Shown here in pieces: positions 1-7,972 of a stretch of 19,999 nucleotides of DNA. Made by a program: the position numbers and the translations under genes. Source of the stretch: Thermocrinis sp. (lineage in GTDB: Bacteria > Aquificota > Aquificia > Aquificales > Aquificaceae). The notes beneath the pieces were generated by a model that saw only the letters and a list, made by a program, of their open reading frames with translations, had not been told where the DNA came from and made no database searches. Every line of letters begins with the position of its first letter. The stretch's first letter is position 1. The stretch covers positions 1 through 19,999 of the forward strand of contig JAEMPM010000031.1 of NCBI GenBank assembly GCA_022759285.1, in the 5' to 3' direction.

Positions 1-9
1 GTAAGCTCG

Positions 10-15
10 TATAAT
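10..15 (+). promoter_or_regulatory. -10 box of the dxr promoter
   Basis: A perfect TATAAT lies 11 bases before the dxr ATG at 27. With a normal 6-8 base gap to the start of transcription, the mRNA would begin about 3-5 bases before the ATG. The -35 region would lie outside the window. No Shine-Dalgarno is visible between box and start codon. Confidence 0.5.
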
Positions 16-26
16 TAATATCCCAA

Positions 27-1160
27 ATGATAAAACTGAGCATATTAGGTTCTACTGGCTCGGTTGGAACACAAGCCCTGGATGTGGTGAGAGTATACAG
101 GCAGGATATTGAACTGGTGGGTTTGGTGGCAAGGAGGGCATCGGATAAACTGCTAAATCAGGCAAGGGAGTTTAAGCCTAAGTATGTGGTGTCCTATCAG
201 GAGCCAGAAAAGGATTGGCTCGAAAGTCTCCCAAAGGAGTGTGTGTATTTAAAAGGTGAAGAGGGTTTGTTGGCTGTTGTGGAAGAATCTGAAAGGGTTT
301 TAAACGCCATCTCCGGCATAGATGGGCTTTTGCCTACTTTTTTTGTGCTCTCAAAGAACAGGATATTACTCGCCAGTAACAAGGAATCTGTAGTCTGTTT
401 GGAGGAACTCATCAGGGAAAAGTCAGAAAATGTGGTACCCGTGGATAGCGAACACAATGCCCTTTTTCAACTGCTTTCAATGACAGACAGGAAAGAAATA
501 AAGAAGGTCTATCTTACCGCCTCCGGTGGTCCTTTTAAGGACACACCCATTGAGGAGTTTTCAAAGGTAAAACCCGCCCAAGCCCTAAATCATCCCACTT
601 GGCAGATGGGACAGAAGATCACAGTGGATTCTGCCACTTTGATGAACAAAGGCATAGAGCTTTTGGAGGCTAAGGTGCTTTTTAATCTGGACCCGGACAT
701 TATAGAGGTGGTGATCCATCCCCAAAGCTTGGTGCACGGAGCTATAAAGCTAAGAGATGGCAGTTTTCTCTTCCAGGTTTCTCCACCCGACATGAAAATT
801 CCTATAATGAACGCTATCTTTTATCCCGAAAGGCGGGAATATCCCTTCAGAGAGATCAGCCTTTTTGAGCTTTCTCCAATAGTTTTTGAAAGGGTGGATA
901 GGCAAAAGTTCAGGGCTTTGTCTCTGTGTGAATGGGTTGCAAGAACAGGAGGTGTTTATGTACCCGTTCTTTTGGGTGCGGATGAAAGGGCAGTGGAGCT
1001 ATTTTTACAAGAACGCATAAGCTTTGATAAAATAGTCCCACTGGTGGAGGAGGTACTCTCTTCTGTAAACATAAGAGATCCAGAAACCATAGAGGAGATC
1101 ATTCAAGCGGTAAAGTGGGGCTACAAAAAGGTGGATGAAGTGTTAGACAAGGTGCTATGA
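27..1160 (+). CDS. dxr: 1-deoxy-D-xylulose 5-phosphate reductoisomerase
   Basis: Dxr makes 2-C-methyl-D-erythritol 4-phosphate from 1-deoxyxylulose 5-phosphate with NADPH and a divalent metal; it is the committed step of the MEP isoprenoid pathway in the cytosol. The 377 residues match the usual length (about 380-400). The NADPH-binding GSTGSVG is at residues 8-14. The metal and substrate motif VDSEH contains D140, S141 and E142. An SGGPF loop follows, then the NHPTWQMG and LMNKGIE segments typical of the active site and flexible lid. An in-frame stop at 12-14 leaves the ATG at 27 as the first start; it has no Shine-Dalgarno and sits 11 bases after TATAAT. The last codons overlap the next gene by 4 bases, so the two are probably co-transcribed. 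Assignment is secure. Confidence 0.97.
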   Translation: MIKLSILGSTGSVGTQALDVVRVYRQDIELVGLVARRASDKLLNQAREFKPKYVVSYQEPEKDWLESLPKECVYLKGEEGLLAVVEESERVLNAISGIDGLLPTFFVLSKNRILLASNKESVVCLEELIREKSENVVPVDSEHNALFQLLSMTDRKEIKKVYLTASGGPFKDTPIEEFSKVKPAQALNHPTWQMGQKITVDSATLMNKGIELLEAKVLFNLDPDIIEVVIHPQSLVHGAIKLRDGSFLFQVSPPDMKIPIMNAIFYPERREYPFREISLFELSPIVFERVDRQKFRALSLCEWVARTGGVYVPVLLGADERAVELFLQERISFDKIVPLVEEVLSSVNIRDPETIEEIIQAVKWGYKKVDEVLDKVL

Positions 1161-2896
1161 GGGAGGTCTTTTACGCTATTCTCTTTGTGTTCTTTGCCTT
1201 TTTACCCTTCCACCTTTTATCTTCTCCGAAGGCTTACTCAGTCAGCATGAAAAACGTGGATCCATCCAAGTTTGAGGTAAAGGTAGGCAAAGAAGGAGGA
1301 ACTCTTTATTACATACTTTTGGGAGACCCAAAGACCTTGAACCCCGCCCTTGCCCAAGAGACCAGTTCCACCGCAGTGCTCTCGGACCTTTTCAGTGGAT
1401 TAACAAAACTGAACCTAAAAACTATGGAGTATGAACCTGATCTGGCAGAAAGTATCTTAGCCCTTGAGGATGGAAAAAGGTACGTGGTAAAGCTAAGGAA
1501 AGATGTTAAGTGGAGCGATGGGGAACCCTTTACTGCTGATGATGTAGTCTTTACATACAGAGATGTCTATCTTAACAAAAACATTCCCAACTCTACCGCA
1601 GACATGCTCAGGGGAGTTCTCAAAGAGGAAAAGGATGTGGAGAACTTTGTAAAGGCAATAGACCCATACACCCTTGAGTTTAGACTTCCAGAGCCTTTTG
1701 CACCATTTCTTGGCATCTTGGCAAGCCCCATCTTACCCAAGCATAAACTGGAAAAATTTGTCAAAGAAGGAACCTTTATGCAGGCTTGGAATGTAAACAC
1801 ACGCCCGGAAGAGATAGTAGGTACAGGACCATACAGGTTAAAAAGATATGTAAAAGGACAACTGGTGGAGTATGAGGCAAACCCCTATTATTATAGAAAG
1901 GACGAAGAGGGCAAAAAACTACCGTACATAAAAAGAAAAATAGCATACATAGTCCAAGATCCAGACACAGCCTTGCTCATGTTCTCCACCGGCAAGGCAG
2001 ACTATCATGGTATAAGACCCACGGACCTTATGACTGTAGTTCGCTTAAAGGGAATCAGCCTTTTTGATCTGGGACCCACTCCATCTACCACCTTTCTTGT
2101 TTTTAACCAAAACCCGCAGGCGGACATTCCCAAGTATAAGCTACGTTGGTTCCAAAATCCCCAATTCAGAAGGGCGATCTCTATGGCAATAGATCGCGCT
2201 GGAATAAGTTTGCTTGTGTATAACGGTCTGGCACAACCCCTTTATGGACCCATCACACCTGCCGACAGACCTTACTATTACGAGGGACTGTTTCCAGAAA
2301 TTCCTTATGACCTAAAGACCGCCAGAAAACTCTTAGAAGAGCTTGGCTTTTCAGACAGAAATAAGGATGGCTGGCTTGAGGACCCAGATGGAAACACCTT
2401 GGAGATCATACTTCTCACTAACGCAGAAAACAAAGAAAGGCAAGCCATAGGAAACATGATAAAGGAAGATCTGGAGAAGTTAGGTATAAAGGTAATCTTT
2501 AACCCAATAGACTTTAACGCCTTGGTGCGTAGGCTAACAACGCCTCCATACCAATGGGAGGCTGTAATAATAGGTCTCACTGGTTCCTTGGATCCACACT
2601 TTGGTAGGAACGTGTGGCACTCTTCCGGCACTCTGCATATGTGGAATCCAAGACAAAAAACACCAGCTACAGATTGGGAGAGAGAGGTAGATGAACTTTT
2701 TGACAGGGCTTCTTCCGTGCTAAACAAAGAAGAGAGAATTGAGCTATACAGACAAGCCTACAGAATAATAGCCAGAGAGCAACCCCTCATATTCTTGGCT
2801 ACTCCAAAAAGCATGGTAGGAGCCAAAGATAAGCTTGAAAACTACTTTCCCACCGTTTGGGGGCAATATGAAGAAGAATACATGTTTTTCAAGTGA
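1157..2896 (+). CDS. ABC transporter solute-binding protein, family 5 (peptide/oligopeptide type)
   Basis: A 579-residue extracytoplasmic binding protein of the SBP_bac_5 (DppA/OppA-like) family, which capture peptides, nickel or sugars for an ABC importer. A hydrophobic signal sequence spans roughly residues 5-22, followed by a possible cleavage site near SPKA. No lipobox cysteine is visible, so a soluble periplasmic form is more likely than a lipoprotein. Family hallmarks are the N-terminal 'GGTL...LNPALAQ' stretch, VKLRKDVKWSDGEPFTADDV near residues 110-130, and the FRRAISMAIDR segment. No permease or ATPase gene lies nearby, so the substrate cannot be inferred. The start overlaps dxr (ATGA at 1157-1160), preceded by AAGGTG. 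The 3' end overlaps the converging gene by 8 bases. Confidence 0.93.
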   Translation: MREVFYAILFVFFAFLPFHLLSSPKAYSVSMKNVDPSKFEVKVGKEGGTLYYILLGDPKTLNPALAQETSSTAVLSDLFSGLTKLNLKTMEYEPDLAESILALEDGKRYVVKLRKDVKWSDGEPFTADDVVFTYRDVYLNKNIPNSTADMLRGVLKEEKDVENFVKAIDPYTLEFRLPEPFAPFLGILASPILPKHKLEKFVKEGTFMQAWNVNTRPEEIVGTGPYRLKRYVKGQLVEYEANPYYYRKDEEGKKLPYIKRKIAYIVQDPDTALLMFSTGKADYHGIRPTDLMTVVRLKGISLFDLGPTPSTTFLVFNQNPQADIPKYKLRWFQNPQFRRAISMAIDRAGISLLVYNGLAQPLYGPITPADRPYYYEGLFPEIPYDLKTARKLLEELGFSDRNKDGWLEDPDGNTLEIILLTNAENKERQAIGNMIKEDLEKLGIKVIFNPIDFNALVRRLTTPPYQWEAVIIGLTGSLDPHFGRNVWHSSGTLHMWNPRQKTPATDWEREVDELFDRASSVLNKEERIELYRQAYRIIAREQPLIFLATPKSMVGAKDKLENYFPTVWGQYEEEYMFFK

Positions 2897-4283
2897 TAAG
2901 CTCTCTGAGTCTTTCCCGAAGAACCTCGTAGGTTATCTCTCTAATTATGTTTTCCAGTGGTATTGATTCAATACTCTTTTTTAGTTCCTCCCTAAGGAGC
3001 TCTTTAACAAGATCGTTTAGAGCAAAACCTTCAAAGGCTTTTTTGATTTCCTCTTTAATGGTTATTTCTACCACCTGCCTAATATCCCCTAAGGACGAAC
3101 CTCTTAATACATTTTCTAACCCTTCTGTTTTCTGTTCCCAGGTGCTTACCGTAGGCACAGCCTCTTCTATAGGTACTTGTTGGGTTGGTGTAGGTTCTTT
3201 CTTTTGTTCTTCCAAGACGAACTCTTTCATAGGTAATGGGCTTTCTTCTAACTTAGGCATTTCAAGTTCTTTAGCGATCTGAGGAAATTCCTCAGTTTCA
3301 GTATGCTTTTCTTTTTCCTGCACAGCTTCTTGCTTCTCAAGTAGTTCGCCAAGTATTTGCATAAGTGTTTGTTCTTCTTCCTTCATATGGACAAACATTT
3401 CTTTGAATTTTTCCACTATTTCTTTGGGATTTTTTTCTCTTGAAATTGCATGTTTTTTTCTGAGAGGGATATCGTCTATGTCTATGTTGAACAGTTCGTC
3501 TATCAACACCAAAAAGGGCTTTTGAGCTATATCCTGATCTTTAGCTAATTCCATCAATCTCTTCTTCGCTGCAAGCCCTGAAATTGCATCGAATATAACT
3601 CCATCCACATCTTTTAAAAGGCTTTCCAAGTTTCTAAAGGATCTTAAAGCAACTGGTTCAAACTCCTCAGATAGGAGGGAAGCAATACTGTCTATCAGGG
3701 TGCTATCAAAAGACACAACTGCAACCTTTTTCTTTGGATGAGCGTTTTCAAAGATGTATTGGGGAACCTCCTCCTTAGACTCTGTTTGTACCTCTGTAGG
3801 TTTAAGCTCTTTTCCAAAGAATAGTGCTTCTATACTTTCCTGTTCTGAAGGAGCGATCTCTATCACCTTTTCCAACTCTTCCATGGTTTGTTTGTGAGTT
3901 TCTATTTCAAGCTCTAAAGTAGGCGGTTGGTATTCCTCTGTTTCTTGAACAGGTGCGGTAATAGCAGATAGAACTTGATCAGGTGTACTCTCCCTTGGTA
4001 TAAGTACCTTTTTTTGTGGTTTTAGATTTTGAGCATTTATAGGAAAGAGATCATCTACAAGCACTACAAACTTTGCATCCTTAAATTTCCGTTGATACAT
4101 GTTATTTATATCTTCTTCAGACAGAGCTCCAGATATTGCGTCATAAATGATAACATCAAACTGTGTGGTTATCAAACTAAGAGCCTCTTCTCCATTTTTA
4201 ACATCCATAACTTCATATCCACTGAGGAAGCTCTTTAGCTGTTTTACTAAATTTCTGTCAAAGGAAACTATCAGGATTTTCAT
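2889..4283 (-). CDS. Unknown protein with two degenerate receiver-like domains and a helical C-terminus
   Basis: 464 residues with an internal duplication. Copy 1 (about 1-110) and copy 2 (about 185-297) each look like a response-regulator receiver fold. The same landmarks recur in order: SFD (7-9 and 191-193), DAISG (48-52 and 232-236), a D-D/E-L-F turn (77-80 and 262-265), and R-E (97-98 and 282-283). The DAISG aspartate sits where receivers carry the phosphoacceptor. The usual Thr/Ser is not evident, and Arg-Glu replaces the conserved Lys-Pro, so normal phosphotransfer is doubtful. An acidic linker (about 298-390) leads to amphipathic helices (about 397-464). These resemble C-termini of some scaffold or polar proteins, but that is only an impression. 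It is last in the operon with the pmbA-like gene; its start overlaps the preceding stop (ATGA) and has a GGAGGG site. Function unknown. Confidence 0.85.
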   Translation of the reverse strand: MKILIVSFDRNLVKQLKSFLSGYEVMDVKNGEEALSLITTQFDVIIYDAISGALSEEDINNMYQRKFKDAKFVVLVDDLFPINAQNLKPQKKVLIPRESTPDQVLSAITAPVQETEEYQPPTLELEIETHKQTMEELEKVIEIAPSEQESIEALFFGKELKPTEVQTESKEEVPQYIFENAHPKKKVAVVSFDSTLIDSIASLLSEEFEPVALRSFRNLESLLKDVDGVIFDAISGLAAKKRLMELAKDQDIAQKPFLVLIDELFNIDIDDIPLRKKHAISREKNPKEIVEKFKEMFVHMKEEEQTLMQILGELLEKQEAVQEKEKHTETEEFPQIAKELEMPKLEESPLPMKEFVLEEQKKEPTPTQQVPIEEAVPTVSTWEQKTEGLENVLRGSSLGDIRQVVEITIKEEIKKAFEGFALNDLVKELLREELKKSIESIPLENIIREITYEVLRERLRELIT

Positions 4284-4909
4284 TTTTTACCCTCCATTTC
4301 TTTAAGTATATCATCGAGTATTTTCTTTGCTTCCTCAGTACTTTCCTTTGGTATTATCTCATGGGTGGCAATAGCCAGCCTAAGCGCCTTTAGCTTCTTT
4401 TCTAAGCCCTGCAGGTAGTTTTTTTCAACTATCTTTTCAGTTGTTTTTCCTTCAGTGCTTTTATATTGGGCTTGTAGAATTAGCATGTAAACAATACCTA
4501 TTACAAATAGTATTAATCCGGCCAAGGCTATGCCAAAGGACGTTGGGTCTTTGAGCAGTTCTTCTATGTATTCCCCAAAGTTGTATTCCTTAGTGTATAC
4601 ATATACCTCTGCCTTGGTTGGCGACATTTTATGATAGGACGAATACATATTGATATCCGTAGGATTCTGAAATACTTGACCATATGTGGATATCTTCCCT
4701 TCAGCAGTTTTAAATATAAAAAATCCTTGGTTTGGATATTCTATATTTTTCAACTCTTTGTTTTCACATACTGAAAGTACGAAGCCGGCAAAATTTGCAT
4801 TTATTTTTTCCTGCTTTTTTATGGCGTATATTTCAAAGGATGTATAAATTCCCCATCCAAACAATAACAAACCCAATATTATGAAAATAAGAGGCAGAAA
4901 TCTTTTCAT
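4280..4909 (-). CDS. Unknown membrane protein with two transmembrane segments and a cytoplasmic helical tail
   Basis: 209 residues. The first membrane helix is about residues 5-24 and the second about 126-146. The approximately 100 residues between them form a polar, probably beta-rich extracytoplasmic domain (FAGFVLSV near 40-47, then a YGQVF segment). The tail from about 155 is charged and helical, ending in KKILDDILKEMEGKK. The layout resembles DUF3592-type proteins, but I cannot confirm that family. It starts 2 bases after the pmbA-like gene ends, behind a strong GGAGGG site. Its stop overlaps the start of the next gene (ATGA), so the three are translated as one unit. No function is proposed. 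Confidence 0.82.
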   Translation of the reverse strand: MKRFLPLIFIILGLLLFGWGIYTSFEIYAIKKQEKINANFAGFVLSVCENKELKNIEYPNQGFFIFKTAEGKISTYGQVFQNPTDINMYSSYHKMSPTKAEVYVYTKEYNFGEYIEELLKDPTSFGIALAGLILFVIGIVYMLILQAQYKSTEGKTTEKIVEKNYLQGLEKKLKALRLAIATHEIIPKESTEEAKKILDDILKEMEGKK

Positions 4910-4911
4910 TT

Positions 4912-6234
4912 TTACCCTCCAACAGTTATAGCTTCTATGAGTAAAGATGGAGAACCTACATGTCCATACATCCTAAGGTCTTCTCCCACTCCCACCAAAT
5001 TTTTCAAAAGTTCCAGGATGTTACCGCCTATAACTACTCCTTTCACCGCCTTCTCCTTATTGCCACTTTTGTAAATTATACCAGAAGCACCCAGCGAAAA
5101 GTCTCCAGAGATTGGATCTACGGTATGTAGACCCATCAGATCTAAAATCAAAAAGACTTCATCGTAAGCCCTCAATAGGTCCTCCAGAGTGTGGGTTCCC
5201 CTCTCTATGTAAAGGTTCCTTATGCCGGCGGTGGGCAAGCTTTTATAGCCGTGTCTTACCGAATTGCCAGTCGGTTCGGCATTGCATTTGACTGCAGTAT
5301 ATACACTGTGCAGGAACCCTTTAAAAATTCCCTTTTCAATTACTATGTTTTTCTTAGATGGGATGCCTTCCGCGTCCAACTCCAGAGTACCCACACCCCC
5401 TTTTAAGGTTCCGTCATCTATCACCGTTAGCAATGGACTTGCTATCGCTTGATCTTCTTTGCCTTTTAGCAAGGTTTTGTTTTTTACAAGGGCATCTCCC
5501 AGGAACATCGGGCTGAAGGCTTCCAAAAGAGATACCGCACTCTCTCTGAAAAAGACAACGGGGATGACCTTTGTTTCATAAGAAACCGCCCCCAACTGGG
5601 CAGTAGCCTTAAAGACTACATCTTTTGCCATCTCTTCAAAGTCTATGTCCTTTAAATATCTACCGCTCCTGTATTCGTAGGATATAGCCTCTTCTCCGTT
5701 TTCTACTGCAAGGGCTGAGGTAAGGCAGGAAAAGTAAGTGGTTACGTAACTGTATTCAAGACCGTGAGAGTTAAAGCAATGAACTTCTACTTTAAACTCC
5801 TTCAGGCTCGTCTTTCTTGTACCCACGATTCTTCTGTCAAAGTTCTTTGCGAGCCTTTCAAGATTTATGAGCATCTCAGCTTTGTCCTCCACACTAAGAG
5901 AAAGTCCTTCCTGATCGTAATCCGCTTGCAACTGCCCTTTAAACTCGCCTTTGTTTAGAACAAAGCCGTCATCCTCTGGCGTTAGCTCCAAGGATTCCAC
6001 TGCCCTCTTTACACAATTTGAAACCGCCGTCCATGATAGATCCGTAGTGTATGCAAACCCCTGTTTGAAATTCTTTATAACCCTTATGCCCAGGCCAACC
6101 TCCTTCGACTTGGAAATGTTTTCCAAGCTTTCTTTTGAAGTCTCCACCAGAAGTTTTTCTGTGCTTTCTATGTAAGCTTCGTATTCATACTTCCCTTCTA
6201 GGGAATCTTCTATCCACTTCTTTAATTGTTCCAT
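4912..6234 (-). CDS. pmbA: PmbA/TldE-type metalloprotease-family protein
   Basis: 440 residues, the typical length for the TldD/PmbA (TldE) family. In characterised systems TldD and TldE form a heteromeric protease that trims modified peptides, and TldD carries the zinc site. This protein shows the PmbA order: an N-terminal alpha/beta region with VGLGIRVI and GFAYTTDL (about 46-66), a middle region, then the C-terminal barrel with GTLELDAEGIPSKKN and NSVRHGYKSLPTAG. I see no HExxxH-type metal motif, consistent with the TldE rather than the TldD member. The TldD partner is not in the window. The gene heads a leftward operon and diverges from fliL with 29 bases between the two ATGs; no Shine-Dalgarno precedes this start. 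Family assignment is firm; the peptide substrate is unknown. Confidence 0.92.
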   Translation of the reverse strand: MEQLKKWIEDSLEGKYEYEAYIESTEKLLVETSKESLENISKSKEVGLGIRVIKNFKQGFAYTTDLSWTAVSNCVKRAVESLELTPEDDGFVLNKGEFKGQLQADYDQEGLSLSVEDKAEMLINLERLAKNFDRRIVGTRKTSLKEFKVEVHCFNSHGLEYSYVTTYFSCLTSALAVENGEEAISYEYRSGRYLKDIDFEEMAKDVVFKATAQLGAVSYETKVIPVVFFRESAVSLLEAFSPMFLGDALVKNKTLLKGKEDQAIASPLLTVIDDGTLKGGVGTLELDAEGIPSKKNIVIEKGIFKGFLHSVYTAVKCNAEPTGNSVRHGYKSLPTAGIRNLYIERGTHTLEDLLRAYDEVFLILDLMGLHTVDPISGDFSLGASGIIYKSGNKEKAVKGVVIGGNILELLKNLVGVGEDLRMYGHVGSPSLLIEAITVGG

Positions 6235-6244
6235 TGTGAAAGAT

Positions 6245-6252
6245 TTTATAAT
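6245..6252. promoter_or_regulatory. Shared divergent -10 region between the pmbA-like gene and fliL
   Basis: On the plus strand TATAAT at 6247-6252 lies 11 bases before the fliL ATG. On the minus strand TATAAA, the complement of 6245-6250, lies 10 bases before the pmbA-like ATG. The two hexamers overlap, so polymerase binding in the two directions should be mutually exclusive. The -35 matches are weak on both strands (TTGTTC at 6226-6231 for fliL, 15-base spacing). Confidence 0.45.
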
Positions 6253-6263
6253 AGTTTTTGGCT

Positions 6264-6731
6264 ATGGCGGAGGAAAAAGTAGAAGGGAAGAAGGGAGGAA
6301 AAAAGATATTATTTCTAATACCTATCCTTTTATTAGTTTTGGCAATTGCTGGAGGAGGTGCATATTTCTTCCTATTCAAGAAACCTAAGAAAGAGGGTGA
6401 GGAAAAGGTTAGCCCTTCCCCTGTGGGAGTTATGGTGGACTTGGGAGTATTCACCGTCAATTTGGCGGACAGGGGAACTGACGCCTATGCAAGGGTAGCC
6501 ATAACTTTGGAACTTTCCAACGAAAAGGTAAAACAGGAGGTGGATAAAAGAATGCCCATAATCAAGGATGCAGTCATAGATGTGATAAGTAGTAAGACAT
6601 CCGATTTTGTAAGGACGCCAGAAGGAAGGGAAGCCTTAAGGTTAGAGCTTATAAGAAGACTTAATATCATTTTGGTAGAGGGTGGTGTCAGGAACATATA
6701 CTTTACTGAGTTTGTAGTTCAAACATCGTGA
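6264..6731 (+). CDS. fliL: Flagellar basal-body protein FliL
   Basis: 155 residues. FliL is an inner-membrane protein around the stator of the flagellar motor; its periplasmic domain helps stator function. A basic cytoplasmic N-terminus (EEKVEGKKGGKK) is followed by one membrane helix (about 15-38) and a periplasmic domain starting at about 55. That domain carries the FliL-type LGVFTVNLADRGTDAYARVAI pattern and ends in IYFTEFVVQ. I chose the ATG at 6264; a TTG two codons upstream is the only earlier option. It is the first gene of the flagellar export operon, has no Shine-Dalgarno, and follows TATAAT by 11 bases. Its stop overlaps the fliO start (TGATG). Confidence 0.92.
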   Translation: MAEEKVEGKKGGKKILFLIPILLLVLAIAGGGAYFFLFKKPKKEGEEKVSPSPVGVMVDLGVFTVNLADRGTDAYARVAITLELSNEKVKQEVDKRMPIIKDAVIDVISSKTSDFVRTPEGREALRLELIRRLNIILVEGGVRNIYFTEFVVQTS

Positions 6732-6991
6732 TGGATTTCTTTTATAGCCTTTTAAAGGTCCTACTATCTTTAGCTATAGTGGTGGTTCTTATACTCTTAG
6801 TGGTTCCATATCTGCATCCTCTTTTAACAAAGCTTAGCTTTAAAGGAAAATCGGAGAATGTGAAGGTTTTAAGCATTGTTCCCCTTGTGAGGGGTGCCTT
6901 TTTGGTGGAGCTTGAGGTGAAGGGTGTGTATATGCTAATCCTCGTAAGCGAAAGAGGTGCGGATGTTGTTTATAAGGACCTTAGCTCTTAG
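6731..6991 (+). CDS. fliO: Flagellar export apparatus protein FliO (short form)
   Basis: About 86 residues. FliO is a small membrane protein that helps assemble the FliP ring of the flagellar type III export gate. One strong membrane helix (about 4-30) is followed by a cytoplasmic domain with the pattern seen in FliO: ENVKVLSIVPLVRGAFLVELEV, then VYMLILVSERG. The call rests on this pattern together with position between fliL and fliP; sequence conservation in FliO is generally low. The ATG at 6731 overlaps the fliL stop, so translation is probably coupled. The 3' end overlaps fliP by 29 bases. It is shorter than the E. coli protein (about 121 residues). Confidence 0.8.
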   Translation: MDFFYSLLKVLLSLAIVVVLILLVVPYLHPLLTKLSFKGKSENVKVLSIVPLVRGAFLVELEVKGVYMLILVSERGADVVYKDLSS

Positions 6992-7706
6992 CCTTTTGGT
7001 CATTAGTGTTTGCTTTGCCCAAGAGAAAATACTGCCAAACATAGAGCTAAAGGTTGGTACAGGACAGCTGGACACCTCTATAAGACTCTTGATTCTCCTA
7101 ACTGTTCTATCCCTCGCCCCATCCATTCTGATCATGACAACATCCTTTGTTAGGATCGTTATAGTGTTATCCCTAATAAGGCAGGCTTTGGGTGTTCCCA
7201 CCGTTCCGCCCAATCAGGTAATCGTATCCCTTGCCCTTTTTTTGACCTTTTTTATCATGAAGCCTGTTTTTGAAAATATAAACCAAAATGCACTTCAGCC
7301 TTTGCTCAAAGGGGAAATAACCGATCAGGTATTCTTTGAGAGAACCTCGGACATTTTAAAAGAGTTCATGGTCAAGCATACAAAAAAGGAGAGTATAAAG
7401 GTTTTCTTGGATGTGTCTAGTATGAGCAAAGAAGAAAGGGAAAAGATCAAATCACCGAAGGATATTCCCTTGAGCGTGTTGATCCCCGCCTTTATGGTAA
7501 GCGAAATAAGCATAGCTTTCCAAATAGTTTTTTTACTATTCCTACCCTTTTTGATTATAGATTTAGTAGTTGCGTCCATACTCATAGCCATGGGCATCCT
7601 TATGATTCCACCCCAGATCATATCCTTGCCCTTTAAACTCATGCTCTTTGTGTTGGCTAACGGTTGGGAGCTTGTTATACTTTCCCTTGTAAGGAGCTAC
7701 CAATGA
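6963..7706 (+). CDS. fliP: Flagellar export gate protein FliP
   Basis: 247 residues, normal for FliP, which with FliQ and FliR forms the helical core of the flagellar type III export gate in the inner membrane. A signal-like hydrophobic segment (about 3-18) precedes the characteristic LTVLSLAPSILIMTTSFVRI and VLSLIRQALG stretches. Near the C-terminus are PAFMVSEISIAFQIVFLLFL and the MGILMIPPQIISLPFKLMLF signature. The ATG at 6963 is preferred because GAGG at 6954-6957 gives it a proper ribosome site; a GTG at 6957 lies inside that site. It overlaps fliO at the front and fliQ at the back (ATGA). Confidence 0.97.
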   Translation: MLFIRTLALSLLVISVCFAQEKILPNIELKVGTGQLDTSIRLLILLTVLSLAPSILIMTTSFVRIVIVLSLIRQALGVPTVPPNQVIVSLALFLTFFIMKPVFENINQNALQPLLKGEITDQVFFERTSDILKEFMVKHTKKESIKVFLDVSSMSKEEREKIKSPKDIPLSVLIPAFMVSEISIAFQIVFLLFLPFLIIDLVVASILIAMGILMIPPQIISLPFKLMLFVLANGWELVILSLVRSYQ

Positions 7707-7972
7707 GCCCGGACCTTATCCTTTCTATGGGACAGAAGATGCTTGAGATGGCTTTCATTTTGGTGGCGCCTGTCCTTTTGGTCACCTTTCTTGTGGGACT
7801 TATCGTTAGCATTCTTCAATCTGCCACCCAAATACAGGAAATGACCCTCAGCTATATCCCAAAGCTTATAGCGGCCTATGTGGTTGTTCTTCTTTTAGGT
7901 GCGTGGATGTTAAACAAACTGCTGGATTTTACAAAGGAGATCATAGTTAATATTCCCGTCTGGCTCCGATGA
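7703..7972 (+). CDS. fliQ: Flagellar export gate protein FliQ
   Basis: 89 residues with two membrane helices (about 15-38 and 52-72), the usual size and layout for FliQ. FliQ packs around the FliP-FliR core of the export gate. The family pattern is seen in VTFLVGLIVSILQSATQIQE and in LSYIPKLIAAYVVVLLLG. The start at 7703 overlaps the fliP stop and has AAGGAG six bases upstream; starts further upstream in frame lie inside fliP and lack support. The stop overlaps the fliR start. Confidence 0.97.
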   Translation: MSPDLILSMGQKMLEMAFILVAPVLLVTFLVGLIVSILQSATQIQEMTLSYIPKLIAAYVVVLLLGAWMLNKLLDFTKEIIVNIPVWLR

